A stretch of DNA of 36,382 nucleotides from positions 1 through 36,382 of the forward strand of contig NZ_QGSY01000184.1 in NCBI RefSeq assembly GCF_003857035.1, given 5' to 3'. Each line of letters starts with the position of its first letter. The first letter of the stretch is position 1. The notes below the pieces were generated by a model. That model worked only from the letters and a program-made list of their open reading frames with translations, searched no databases and was not told the origin of the DNA. The DNA comes from Micromonospora arida. Its GTDB lineage: Bacteria > Actinomycetota > Actinomycetes > Mycobacteriales > Micromonosporaceae. The translations under genes were made by a program, and so were the position numbers. Below, one piece after another: positions 15,999 through 24,316 of the stretch.

Positions 15999-17675
15999 TC
16001 AGATCATCGTCTGGGACTTGGCCTCCATGTCGGCGGCGGCCTCCTCCTTCGACTCGCGGGTCAACGGCTTGCCGCCCGGAGCCGGGGCCTCCCCGCCGAG
16101 CGGGTCGGCACCACCGGTGGCACCCTTCGGGCCGGCACCCCGAAGCTGCGTGTTGGGAAGCGTCAGGGTGACCACCACCGCCACGATCGCGATCAGGCCG
16201 GCGGTCAGGAAGACCATGTCCAGCGCGTCGACGAAGGCGCCCTGGATGGCCGCGCGCACCGGCCCCGGCAGGGCCAGGATGGTGGCCGGATCGTTGATCG
16301 AGATGTTGGCGCCGCCACTCGCCGCCACAGCGGCTTGCTCCTGAGGCGGGAGCTGCGCGATCGCGCCGGGCAACCGGTCGGCGAGTCCGCTGGTCAGCCG
16401 GGACGAGAGCACCGTGCCGAGGATCGCCACCCCGAACGAACCGCCCAGCGACCGGAAGAAGGTCGCCGAGGAGGTGCCGGCACCCAGGTCGCGTATCGAG
16501 ACCGCGTTCTGTACCGCCAGGATCAGCGACTGCATACACAGACCCAGCCCGACGCCGATCACCACCATGTACCCGAACGCCACCCAGAGCGAGGTGGCCA
16601 CCTCCAACTGGGTGAAGAGGAACATGCCGACCAGGAGGGTCACCGAACCGGCCACCGGGAACCACTTGTAGCGGCCGATCCGGGTCATCGCGCGGCCGGT
16701 CAGGATCGAGGTGATGATGATGCCGGCCATCATCGGCAGCATCAGCAGACCGCTACGGGTCGGCGAGGCGCCCTTCACGATCTGCAGGTACAGCGGGATG
16801 AAGATGATCGAACCGAACATCACCAGACCGATGATGAGCAGGGCCGCGTTGGCCAACGCGAAGGTGGCGCTCCGGAACAGCCGCAGCGGCAGGATCGGCT
16901 CGGCCACCCGGGCCTCCTGGAGGACGAAGAGCACCCCCAGCACCACGCCGGCCACGAAGAGCCCGATGATCACGCCGGAGCCCCAGGCGTACTCGTTGCC
17001 ACCCCAGCTCAGCGCGAGCAGCAACGAACTCACCCCGGCCACCAGCAGGCCGGCGCCGAGCCAGTCGATCGAGTGGTCCCGACGTTCGAACGGGATCAAC
17101 CGCATCACGTGGTAGCAGACGACGATGGCCAGGATCGCCAGCGGCACGTTGATGTAGAAGATCCACCGCCAGTCGGTCTCCGCGAAGTAACCGCCCACCA
17201 GCGGCCCGGCGACCGACGAGATCCCGAAGACCGCGCCGAACAGGCCCTGGTACCGCCCACGCTCCCGGGGTGACACCACGTCCGAGATGATGGTGAACGC
17301 GAGCGTCAGCAGACCACCGGCACCGAGACCCTGGATACCCCGGGTGACGATCAGCTGGGTCATGTTCTGCGACAGCCCGGCCAGCAACGACCCGAGCAGG
17401 AACGTGCCGATCGAGAAGAGGAAGACCGGCCGCCGCCCGTACAGGTCGGCCATCTTGCCGTAGAGCGGCGTCGACGCGGTCGAGGCGAGCAGGTACGCGG
17501 TGACCACCCAGGAGTAGTGGTTGATCCCGCCCAGCTCGCCAACGATTGTCGGCAGCGCCGTACCAACGATGGTCTGGTCGAGTGCGGCCAGCAGCATGCC
17601 GGTCATCAGGCCCAACATGAGCAGCCGGATCTGCTGACGGTTCAGCACCGGCGCATCTGAGGCTTCGGTGGTCAT
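15999..17675 (-). CDS. MFS drug exporter, DHA2 (EmrB/QacA) family, 14 helices
   Basis: A 558-residue proton-driven exporter in the cytoplasmic membrane. LDQTIVGTALPTIV in helix 1 is the family signature (motif D1), MADLYGRRPVF is motif A, and GLFGAVFGISSVAGPLVGG is motif C of drug/H+ antiporters. Fourteen hydrophobic segments fit the DHA2 class, and an Ala-rich extracytoplasmic loop lies near residue 450. The ATG at 17675 has GAAGG upstream; the earlier in-frame ATG at 17729 adds a hydrophobic but unlikely leader. It probably exports cationic or amphiphilic compounds. Confidence 0.94.
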   Translation of the reverse strand: MTTEASDAPVLNRQQIRLLMLGLMTGMLLAALDQTIVGTALPTIVGELGGINHYSWVVTAYLLASTASTPLYGKMADLYGRRPVFLFSIGTFLLGSLLAGLSQNMTQLIVTRGIQGLGAGGLLTLAFTIISDVVSPRERGRYQGLFGAVFGISSVAGPLVGGYFAETDWRWIFYINVPLAILAIVVCYHVMRLIPFERRDHSIDWLGAGLLVAGVSSLLLALSWGGNEYAWGSGVIIGLFVAGVVLGVLFVLQEARVAEPILPLRLFRSATFALANAALLIIGLVMFGSIIFIPLYLQIVKGASPTRSGLLMLPMMAGIIITSILTGRAMTRIGRYKWFPVAGSVTLLVGMFLFTQLEVATSLWVAFGYMVVIGVGLGLCMQSLILAVQNAVSIRDLGAGTSSATFFRSLGGSFGVAILGTVLSSRLTSGLADRLPGAIAQLPPQEQAAVAASGGANISINDPATILALPGPVRAAIQGAFVDALDMVFLTAGLIAIVAVVVTLTLPNTQLRGAGPKGATGGADPLGGEAPAPGGKPLTRESKEEAAADMEAKSQTMI

Positions 17676-17754
17676 GTGGCCTTCTATCCCGCGAGCCGCA
17701 GAACATGCGCCGAACCACCAAAAAACCAACCCCCTCTCACGCCACGACCCCGGC

Positions 17755-17814
17755 GGTGATCAAGAGGTTTGCGTCATGACGCACCGCATTCCTGACGCGA
17801 ACCTCTTGATCACC
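17755..17814. terminator. Hairpin repeat sharing a 21-nt core with the element at 1-132
   Basis: Arms 17755-17776 and 17793-17814 pair with one mismatch around 16 bases. The left arm contains the same 21 bases as 39-59 of the window. It lies 20 bases after the stop of the PfpI-like gene, so it is a likely terminator of a recurring sequence type. Confidence 0.8.
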
Positions 17815-17834
17815 GGGCGAAAGGGGAGGGGCCG

Positions 17835-18377
17835 TTAGGGGGTGGTGAAGGTTTTGGTGATTGCTGCGCAGAAGGCGGGAAGATCGTCGGGTTTGCGGCT
17901 GCTGGTCAGGTTGCCGTCGGTGACGCACTCCTCGTCCACCCAGGTGGCTCCGGCGTTGGTCAGGTCGGTACGCAGGGTCGGCCAGGAGGTGATCCGCCGG
18001 CCGCGCACCACGTCCGCCTCGATCAGCGTCCATGGGCCGTGACAGATCACCCCGACGGGCTTGCCCGCGTCGAAGAACGCCTTCACGAACCGCACCGCGT
18101 CCGGGTCGCCCCGCAGGAAGTCCGGGTTCGCCACCCCTCCGGGCAGCACCAGCGCGTCGTAACCGGCGGCGTCGGCCTTGTCGACGGTGACGTCCACGTC
18201 GTACGTCTTGGAGTGGTCCAGGTGGTTGAAGGACTGGATGGAACCGGACTTCAGCGAGACCAGCTCGGCCGTCGCGCCAGCGTTCTCGACCGCCTCGCGT
18301 GGCTGGACGTACTCGATCTCCTCGACCCCGTCGGCGGCCAGGAAGGCGACCCGCTTGCCCTGCAATGTCGATGCCAT
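17835..18377 (-). CDS. DJ-1/PfpI family protein (YhbO-like)
   Basis: A 180-residue protein of the class I glutamine-amidotransferase-like fold. The nucleophile is C112 in GVICHGPW, with acidic partners E19/E20 in DGVEEIEY. Family members act as deglycases/glyoxalases, chaperones or peptidases in stress resistance; the exact activity is disputed. The ribosome site AAAGGAG is very strong, suggesting high expression. Single gene, ending at a repeat-type terminator. Confidence 0.92.
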   Translation of the reverse strand: MASTLQGKRVAFLAADGVEEIEYVQPREAVENAGATAELVSLKSGSIQSFNHLDHSKTYDVDVTVDKADAAGYDALVLPGGVANPDFLRGDPDAVRFVKAFFDAGKPVGVICHGPWTLIEADVVRGRRITSWPTLRTDLTNAGATWVDEECVTDGNLTSSRKPDDLPAFCAAITKTFTTP

Positions 18378-18547
18378 CTCGGTACATCTCCTTTCCGGGG
18401 GTACCGCAATCCCCTTCCCGCCCTCGAACGCCCGAAACAGGTCGGACAGGTTCGGACCGGTGAGGACCGGTCAGGAGCCGCCTGACCAGCGGCGGGACCG
18501 GTCGGCGCGCAGGTTTGTCCGCCAGGCCGCTGGGGACCCGGGGAGGC

Positions 18548-20383
18548 ATGGCAGGAGCAGCAGCGGAGCAGCGCCGGTTCGCCACCGTCGTGGAGAGCTG
18601 GCTCGGACGCCCAGTCCTGATCGTCGGTGACGCCATGTTGGACGAATGGCGGTTCGCCGACTCCGACAGGCTCTGCCGGGAGGCGCCCGCCCCGGTCCTC
18701 ACCCTGCGCCGGCGAATCTCCGCCGCCGGTGGGGCCGCGAACACCGCCGTCAACGTCGCCGCCCTCGGCGGCCGGGCCGTGCTGGTGGCACCGGTCGGCG
18801 CCGACGTCGCCGGGGACGAACTGCACGACTGCCTGGACCGCGCGAGTGTCTGGGACCGCACTGTCAACCAGCCCGGGCGACCCACCCCGGTCAAACGGCG
18901 AATGTTGGCCGGCAACCAGATCCTGCTGCGTGAGGACTCCGGCGACCCGGAGGACGCGCTGGACCACGACGGGGTGAGCCGGCTGCTCACCGCCCTGAGC
19001 TGCGCCACCGAGGAGTTGCGCGCCGCCGCCGGTGGAGAGGCGCCGACCCTGGTGGTCTGCGACTACGGCCTGGGCGCGCTGCCCGCGCCGGTCCGGGCGT
19101 GGCTGGTCGAGAACCGCCAGCGGTACGCCACAGTCGCGCTGGACGCCCACGACCTGGCCGACTGGCGGGGCCTCGCGCCGACCGTGGTCACCCCCAGCTT
19201 CGCCGAGGCGACCCGGCTGTTGGCCCGCGCGGGCGGTACGACCCGACCGACGGGCGGGACCGAACTGCACCTGGAACACCCGGACAGCGACCCCGTCGAC
19301 GGGCCGTCCGAGATGACCGTCGGCGCGGCCCCGGGGGCGGTACGCGCCGACGACACCGCCGCCGAGTTGACCCGGGCCGACCGTCCGGGGCCGGTCGGCG
19401 AGCCCACCCCGGGCGAGGGACGGGTCGCCCTCACCGGTGACGGGCTCAGCGTCACCGGCACCGGCGTCACAGTGAACACCAGGGCCGGAGAGGGCGTCGA
19501 CCGGGCCGTCCTGGCCAGGTCGCGGCTGGCCGAACTGCGCGCGCACACCGGTGCCGACGTGGTCGCGGTGACCCTGGACACCGAGGGCGCGGTGGTCGGC
19601 GGCGCCGACGGGGAGCCACGACGCAGCCACAGCACTCCGGTGCCGGCAAGCCACGCCGTGGGTGCCGGCGACGCATACCTGGCGGCGATGACGTTGGCCC
19701 TGGCCGCCGACGCTCCCCTGCCCACCGCTGCCCAACTCGCCCAACTCGCGGCCACCATCACCGTCTCGGACACCGGCACCTGCGTCTGCCGACGGGACGA
19801 CCTGCTCGCCGCGCTGGACCAGCCAACCGACAGCACGAGCCACCCCGCGCTGGTCAGCGGCGACGAGTTGGACGCGATCGTCGCCGAGTACCGCGAGGCG
19901 GGGCGGTCGGTGGTCTTCACCAACGGCTGCTTCGACGTGCTGCATCGCGGGCATGTGCGCTACCTGGAGCAGGCCCGCGCGTTGGGCGATCTGCTCATCG
20001 TGGCGGTCAACTCGGACGGCAGCGTACGACGGCTGAAGGGCCCGGACCGGCCGGTCAACCCGGTCGAGGACCGGGGTGCCCTGCTCGCCGCACTCGCCTG
20101 CGTGGACCACGTGGTGGTCTTCGAGGAGGACTCACCGGCCGCGCTGATCGAGGCGGTCCGACCGGACGTGTACGTCAAGGGCGGCGACTATCCGCCGGAG
20201 CTGGTGCCGGAGGCGCCGCTGGTGCGCCGGCTGGGCGGCCAGGTGCGCACCCTGGGGTACGTGCCGGACCGGTCCACCTCCGCGATCATCGAGCGGATCC
20301 GGTCGCACAGCCAGGACCCGTCGCCGCACGTCGACGACCGGGAGCCCGACCCGTCGCTGCGCACCCGCACCCAGGCGTCGTGA
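18548..20383 (+). CDS. hldE: HldE-like bifunctional heptose 7-phosphate kinase / heptose 1-phosphate adenylyltransferase
   Basis: A 611-residue fusion of a PfkB-type kinase (to about residue 430) and a cytidylyltransferase-fold domain (from about 455). Kinase landmarks are VGDAMLDEW near the start, GGAANTAVNVAALG, and GAGD at 372-375 with the catalytic Asp. The nucleotidyltransferase has FTNGCFDVLHRGH with the HxGH motif at 466-469. Together they would make ADP-heptose from sedoheptulose-7-phosphate with an isomerase and phosphatase not seen here. About 90 extra residues (roughly 228-317), rich in Gly, Pro, Thr and acidic residues, interrupt the kinase. The start at 18548 is uncertain; its GGGGAGG is unusually close to the ATG, and a TTG at 18515 is possible. 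Confidence 0.85.
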   Translation: MAGAAAEQRRFATVVESWLGRPVLIVGDAMLDEWRFADSDRLCREAPAPVLTLRRRISAAGGAANTAVNVAALGGRAVLVAPVGADVAGDELHDCLDRASVWDRTVNQPGRPTPVKRRMLAGNQILLREDSGDPEDALDHDGVSRLLTALSCATEELRAAAGGEAPTLVVCDYGLGALPAPVRAWLVENRQRYATVALDAHDLADWRGLAPTVVTPSFAEATRLLARAGGTTRPTGGTELHLEHPDSDPVDGPSEMTVGAAPGAVRADDTAAELTRADRPGPVGEPTPGEGRVALTGDGLSVTGTGVTVNTRAGEGVDRAVLARSRLAELRAHTGADVVAVTLDTEGAVVGGADGEPRRSHSTPVPASHAVGAGDAYLAAMTLALAADAPLPTAAQLAQLAATITVSDTGTCVCRRDDLLAALDQPTDSTSHPALVSGDELDAIVAEYREAGRSVVFTNGCFDVLHRGHVRYLEQARALGDLLIVAVNSDGSVRRLKGPDRPVNPVEDRGALLAALACVDHVVVFEEDSPAALIEAVRPDVYVKGGDYPPELVPEAPLVRRLGGQVRTLGYVPDRSTSAIIERIRSHSQDPSPHVDDREPDPSLRTRTQAS

Positions 20384-21258
20384 ACCGCCCCCTCGACCTC
20401 GGCACCCCGGCGGAGTTCCGCGCCGACCGGCTGGTGGACGTGCTGATTCCGACCCGGAACCGACCCGCCGAGCTGGCCGTCACCCTGGGCGGGCTCGCCG
20501 CCCAGGACGGGGTACCCGGGTTCGGCGTGGTCGTCAGCGACCAGTCCGACGGGGACCCGGCGTACACGCATCCCGCCGCGGCCACCATGGTCCGGGCGCT
20601 GCGTCACCGGGGCCACCCGGTGCTGCTGACCCGCCGGCTGCCTCGACGGGGGTTGGCCGAACACCGGGCGTACCTGCTCGCCGCCTCGGCCGCCCGGTAC
20701 GTCCTCAGCCTCGACGACGACATCTGGCTGGAACCGGGTGCGCTGCACCGACTGGTCACCGCGATCGGTGAGCTGGGCTGCGGGTTCGTCGGCAACGGCG
20801 TGCACGGGCTCTCGTACACCGACGACGTACGGCCGGAATCGCACGGCCACTACGAGGAGTGGGCCGGCCCGCCCACACCGGAGCGGATCCGACCCGACAC
20901 CCCGGAGTGGGACCGCGCCCGGATCCACTCGGCCGCGAACCTGCTGCACATCACCGAGCAGTTGGCGCTGCCGCCGGGCGCGTGGCGGGCGTACAAGGTG
21001 TCCTGGATCGGCGGGTGTGTGCTCTACGACCGGGCCAAGCTCGTCGACGCCGGCGGCTTCGACTTCTGGCGTCGGGTGCAGGAGAAGCACCAGGGCGAGG
21101 ACGTGGCCGCGCAGCTTGCCGTGTTGTCCCGCTACGGCGGCGCGGGCATCCTGCCCAGCGGCGCTTACCACCTGGAGTCCCCCACCACGGTCACCGACCG
21201 GGACGTCGAGGCGTGGGAGGTCGTCCTCGCCGACGAGGACACCCCACAGCCGGCCTGA
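20380..21258 (+). CDS. GT2-like glycosyltransferase (GT-A fold)
   Basis: A 292-residue cytosolic glycosyltransferase. It opens with VDVLIPTRNRPAELAVTLGGL, typical of family 2, and carries the metal-binding DDD in YVLSLDDDIWLEPG near residue 115. A WIGGCVLYDR segment precedes the acceptor part with EDVAAQLAV. The GTG start overlaps the TGA of the heptose gene (GTGA), so it is translationally coupled and probably uses or extends the same sugar. It has no transmembrane segments. Donor and acceptor are unknown. Confidence 0.88.
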   Translation: MNRPLDLGTPAEFRADRLVDVLIPTRNRPAELAVTLGGLAAQDGVPGFGVVVSDQSDGDPAYTHPAAATMVRALRHRGHPVLLTRRLPRRGLAEHRAYLLAASAARYVLSLDDDIWLEPGALHRLVTAIGELGCGFVGNGVHGLSYTDDVRPESHGHYEEWAGPPTPERIRPDTPEWDRARIHSAANLLHITEQLALPPGAWRAYKVSWIGGCVLYDRAKLVDAGGFDFWRRVQEKHQGEDVAAQLAVLSRYGGAGILPSGAYHLESPTTVTDRDVEAWEVVLADEDTPQPA

Positions 21259-21259
21259 C

Positions 21260-22366
21260 CTACGGGGTGAGTAACTCCCGGGCGGCTTCCAGCACCTCGA
21301 TCACCGGTACGTCGGTCACGAACGAGTCCCGGTGCGGGCACTCACCGTCGCCGGGCCGGTGCGGATAGATCCCCGGTGTGCAGTCGACCCCGCAGACCGG
21401 GCAGTGCACCGTCCACGAGCTGATCGGCCGGTGCCGACCCCGCAGCGGGCTGGCACCGTTGATCAGGTTGCCGACCCAGAAGATGCCCACCGTGGGCGCG
21501 CCCACCGCGGCGGCCAGGTGCAGCGGGCCGGTGTCGTTCGAGACGACCAACGCGCAGTCGGCGTAGCAGCCGACCAGCCCACCCAGGCTGAGCGTGCCCA
21601 CCTGTGGCCGCACCGGCACCTGCGCCGCAGCGACGACCCGGTCCACCACCTCCTGCTCGGAGGGCGTGCCGGTGACCAGCACCTCGTAGCCGTCCTCGTG
21701 CAGCGCACGGGCCACCTCGGCGAAGCGCTCGGCGGGCCAGCGGCGGCGGGTGTCGGTGGCACCCGGGTGCAACGCCACCCGGGGACGGCCTGCCGGGCCG
21801 AGCACCTCGGCGGCCTCGGCCCGGTCGGCGTCGGTCACCGCCAGCGTCGGCGTGATGGTGGTGGCCGGCGCTCCCGCCAGCGCCACCACCTCCAGGTAGC
21901 GGATCACCTCGTGCTGGTAGTAGACGTAGCGCAGCCACCGGTCCAGCGGGGGCGCGTCGTCGGCGCGCAGGCCCACCGTCAACCGGGCACCGAGCCGACT
22001 GATCAGCGGGTTGGAGTTGGCACCCCCGCCGTGGATCTGCACCGCCACGTCGAATTCCGCACCGGCGGCAGCGGCCACGAAGTCGTCCATCGACGACTCC
22101 GGCTCGCCCGGCTCCGGCGTACGGATGCCGGGTGCCGGCGGCACCACCAGCACCCGATCCACCGGGCCGGGCCGGTCGCGCCAGAGCTTCGCGTGCCACG
22201 GCGCCCCGAGCAGCACGATCTCCGCCGAGGGGTACGCGCTGCGCAGCGCGTCCAGCGCCGGCAGGGCGAAGATGAAGTCACCGAGCGCGTTGGCGCGCAG
22301 CACGGCGATCCGCCGCACGTCGGGAAGGCGCTCGGCGGTCGGACCGAGCACGGACGGGGTGACCAC
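21260..22366 (-). CDS. GT9 glycosyltransferase (ADP-heptose transferase-like)
   Basis: A 368-residue GT-B glycosyltransferase. RIAVLRANALGDFIFALPAL at the start and NDTGPLHLAAAVGAPTVGIFW near residue 280 are hallmarks of the heptosyltransferase (WaaC/WaaF) family. The C-terminal part is Cys-rich (CPVCGVDC), which might bind metal or form disulfides. Beside an HldE-like gene this supports transfer of a heptose, though actinomycetes make no lipopolysaccharide. The GTG at 22366 starts eight bases after the Hsp20 stop, so it may belong to the DUF2231-Hsp20 transcript. Its stop lies one base from the converging GT2 stop. Confidence 0.9.
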   Translation of the reverse strand: MVTPSVLGPTAERLPDVRRIAVLRANALGDFIFALPALDALRSAYPSAEIVLLGAPWHAKLWRDRPGPVDRVLVVPPAPGIRTPEPGEPESSMDDFVAAAAGAEFDVAVQIHGGGANSNPLISRLGARLTVGLRADDAPPLDRWLRYVYYQHEVIRYLEVVALAGAPATTITPTLAVTDADRAEAAEVLGPAGRPRVALHPGATDTRRRWPAERFAEVARALHEDGYEVLVTGTPSEQEVVDRVVAAAQVPVRPQVGTLSLGGLVGCYADCALVVSNDTGPLHLAAAVGAPTVGIFWVGNLINGASPLRGRHRPISSWTVHCPVCGVDCTPGIYPHRPGDGECPHRDSFVTDVPVIEVLEAARELLTP

Positions 22367-22374
22367 CCGACCCG

Positions 22375-22926
22375 CTACGGCCGGTCGATCTCGCCGGCGG
22401 TGTCCGGGCGGTGCAGCTCCCGGTCCGCTGCGGGATCGGCTGGCATCGGCGTACCCCCGGAGAGGTCACCGGAGCGCGGCCCGGTGCGGCCGACGGTGAT
22501 GGTGCGCGGCGCGGGCCGGGTCGCCCGCGGCAGCCGCACCCGGAGCAGGCCGTGGTCCATCACCGCGTCGATGGTGTCGGGGTCGACCCGCGCCGGCAGG
22601 TTGACCCGGTATTCGAAGCCGCGCGTCTCGAAGCCCCCGGGGATGCCGTGGTCGGCGTTGACCTCCGCCTCCGAGCGGGCCCGCACGCACAACTCGCGGT
22701 CGTCCAACTCGACGGCCACCTCCTCCGGCGCCACCCCGGGCAGCCGGACGACGACCTCCCAGCCGTCCGAGGTCTCGGTCAACTCGACGTCGGACGCCCC
22801 GCCGCGACCACCGACCAGGCGACTCAACTCGGAGCGCAGCGACTGCAACTCCCCCATCGGGTCCCAGCCCTGCTGCCGGCCGCCGCGCCACCCCCGGCCG
22901 AAGCCGCCAAACTGCTGCTCGCTCAT
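22375..22926 (-). CDS. Hsp20/alpha-crystallin small heat-shock protein
   Basis: A 183-residue ATP-independent chaperone. A short Gly/Arg-rich N-terminal arm is followed by the alpha-crystallin domain at about residues 43-145, with VVVRLPGVAPEEV, FEYRVNLPARVD and GLLRVRLPR. The C-terminal tail is Pro-rich and lacks a clear IXI motif. The ATG at 22926 overlaps the TGA of the DUF2231 gene; a GTG one codon earlier is also possible. AGAGG lies just upstream. Coupled translation with a membrane protein suggests a stress operon. Confidence 0.92.
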   Translation of the reverse strand: MSEQQFGGFGRGWRGGRQQGWDPMGELQSLRSELSRLVGGRGGASDVELTETSDGWEVVVRLPGVAPEEVAVELDDRELCVRARSEAEVNADHGIPGGFETRGFEYRVNLPARVDPDTIDAVMDHGLLRVRLPRATRPAPRTITVGRTGPRSGDLSGGTPMPADPAADRELHRPDTAGEIDRP

Positions 22927-23429
22927 CACACCTCTCCGATCCGCTGGGTGGTCGTCGATGGGCGGAGTGAGCTGGGCGCGTCCAGGCCGGCGTCGGGGTC
23001 GACGCCCACGCCGAGCCGGTCGACCAGCTCACCACCGAGCCAGGCGCTGATGCCGAGAATCGCCACCGCGACCACCTCGATGGCGACAAGCGCCCCACCG
23101 GCGGCCCGGGAATCCGCGTTGAGCCGTACCGCCCACACGGCGGCGAAGAGCAGGATCACCGCGACGTTGGCGCCCGCGTGCAGCAGACCCACCCGCTTGG
23201 CGCGGGTGCCGGTCGGGATCGCCAGCAGGTCGAACGAGCCGGCCGCCGCGGCGAGCAGGCCGCCGATCAGGCCGACGGTGATGTTCCAGTACGCGACCTC
23301 GCCGAGGAAATCGGGACCGCCGACGGTGTCCACCACGTCGAACAGCACTGCCGTGACCAGCAGTGCGACCGGGAACATGACCAGCATCGGGTGGACTGGG
23401 TGACCCAGTACCTTGAGTCGGCTCTCCAT
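22926..23429 (-). CDS. DUF2231 membrane protein
   Basis: A 167-residue protein opening with the typical KVLGHPVHPMLVMFP, a conserved DUF2231 N-terminus, followed by four hydrophobic segments. The histidines in GHPVHP could bind metal or haem. The role is not established. The ATG at 23429 has GGAGG seven bases upstream. It is the first gene of a probable operon with Hsp20 and perhaps the GT9 gene. Confidence 0.88.
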   Translation of the reverse strand: MESRLKVLGHPVHPMLVMFPVALLVTAVLFDVVDTVGGPDFLGEVAYWNITVGLIGGLLAAAAGSFDLLAIPTGTRAKRVGLLHAGANVAVILLFAAVWAVRLNADSRAAGGALVAIEVVAVAILGISAWLGGELVDRLGVGVDPDAGLDAPSSLRPSTTTQRIGEV

Positions 23430-23595
23430 CTCCCGGCCTCCACTGGTCGGCGTCCTGCGGAACGGTCTCGTACGGCGAGCGCGTCGGGTGAGGCCGTACC
23501 CACGACGACCAGGCACAAACCTCGCGCTGGTCACGGCGGCCTAGGCTGACGACGGTGGTGCCCGCCACCAGGTCAACGGCTGAGGGAGGATCAAC

Positions 23596-24213
23596 GTGAC
23601 GGTGGAGATCACATCGCACGAGGAGTTGCGCGAGCTTCTCGGCGTGCCCAACGCGCGGGCCGCCAGCAAGGAACGCACCCGGCTGCACGCACGGGACCGC
23701 GAGTGGCTCGGTGCCTCGCCGTTCTGTCTGATGGCCACGGCCGGCGCGGACGGCAGCTGCGACGTCTCACCGAAGGGCGACCCGGCCGGGTTCGCCCTGG
23801 TGCTGGACGACACGACCATCGCGCTGCCCGAGCGGCCCGGCAACAGGCGAGCCGACGGCTACCGCAACATCCTCGACAACCCGCACATCGGGTTGCTCTT
23901 CCTGATCCCCGGGCGGACCGACACGCTGCGCATCAACGGGCGGGCCCGCCTGGTCAGCGACGCGCCCTGGTTCGACGACATGGTGGTCAAGGGGCACCGG
24001 CCGGTGCTCGCCGTGGTGGTGGAGATCGAGCAGATCTTCTACCACTGCGCGAAGGCGTTCCTGCGGTCCGCGCTGTGGCGGCCGGAGACGTGGCAGCCCG
24101 AGGCACTGCCGTCCCGGGCACGCCTGATCAAGGAGGTCGAGGCCCCGACGGAGAGCCTCGAAGACCTGGAACGGCACTACGGTCCGGCGTACGCCACGAA
24201 GATCTACGTCTGA
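23596..24213 (+). CDS. FMN-binding pyridoxamine-phosphate-oxidase-like flavoprotein (MSMEG_1061-like)
   Basis: A 205-residue split-barrel protein of the MSMEG_1061 type. SPFCLMATAGADGSCDVSPKGDPAGF is the FMN-phosphate binding region, followed by LPERPGNRRADGYRNILDNPHIGLLFLIPG and TLRINGRA. The C-terminal HCAKAFLRSALWRPETW is characteristic. These proteins bind FMN or F420, and many reduce unknown substrates. GTG start with GAGGGAGG nine bases upstream. Monocistronic. Confidence 0.9.
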   Translation: MTVEITSHEELRELLGVPNARAASKERTRLHARDREWLGASPFCLMATAGADGSCDVSPKGDPAGFALVLDDTTIALPERPGNRRADGYRNILDNPHIGLLFLIPGRTDTLRINGRARLVSDAPWFDDMVVKGHRPVLAVVVEIEQIFYHCAKAFLRSALWRPETWQPEALPSRARLIKEVEAPTESLEDLERHYGPAYATKIYV

Positions 24214-24316
24214 CCCCGCTGTACGACAGGAAGACCGTGCCACCGGACGACATCCGTTCGTCAACCCATACTTACCGAGAGCAATGGCCCTGGCGGTCGG
24301 CTGATAGCTTTCGTCG

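Noticed and set aside
18251..20110. Minus-strand frame of 619 codons opposite the HldE-like gene
   Set aside because: There are no recognisable motifs, whereas the plus strand has complete PfkB and HxGH motifs.
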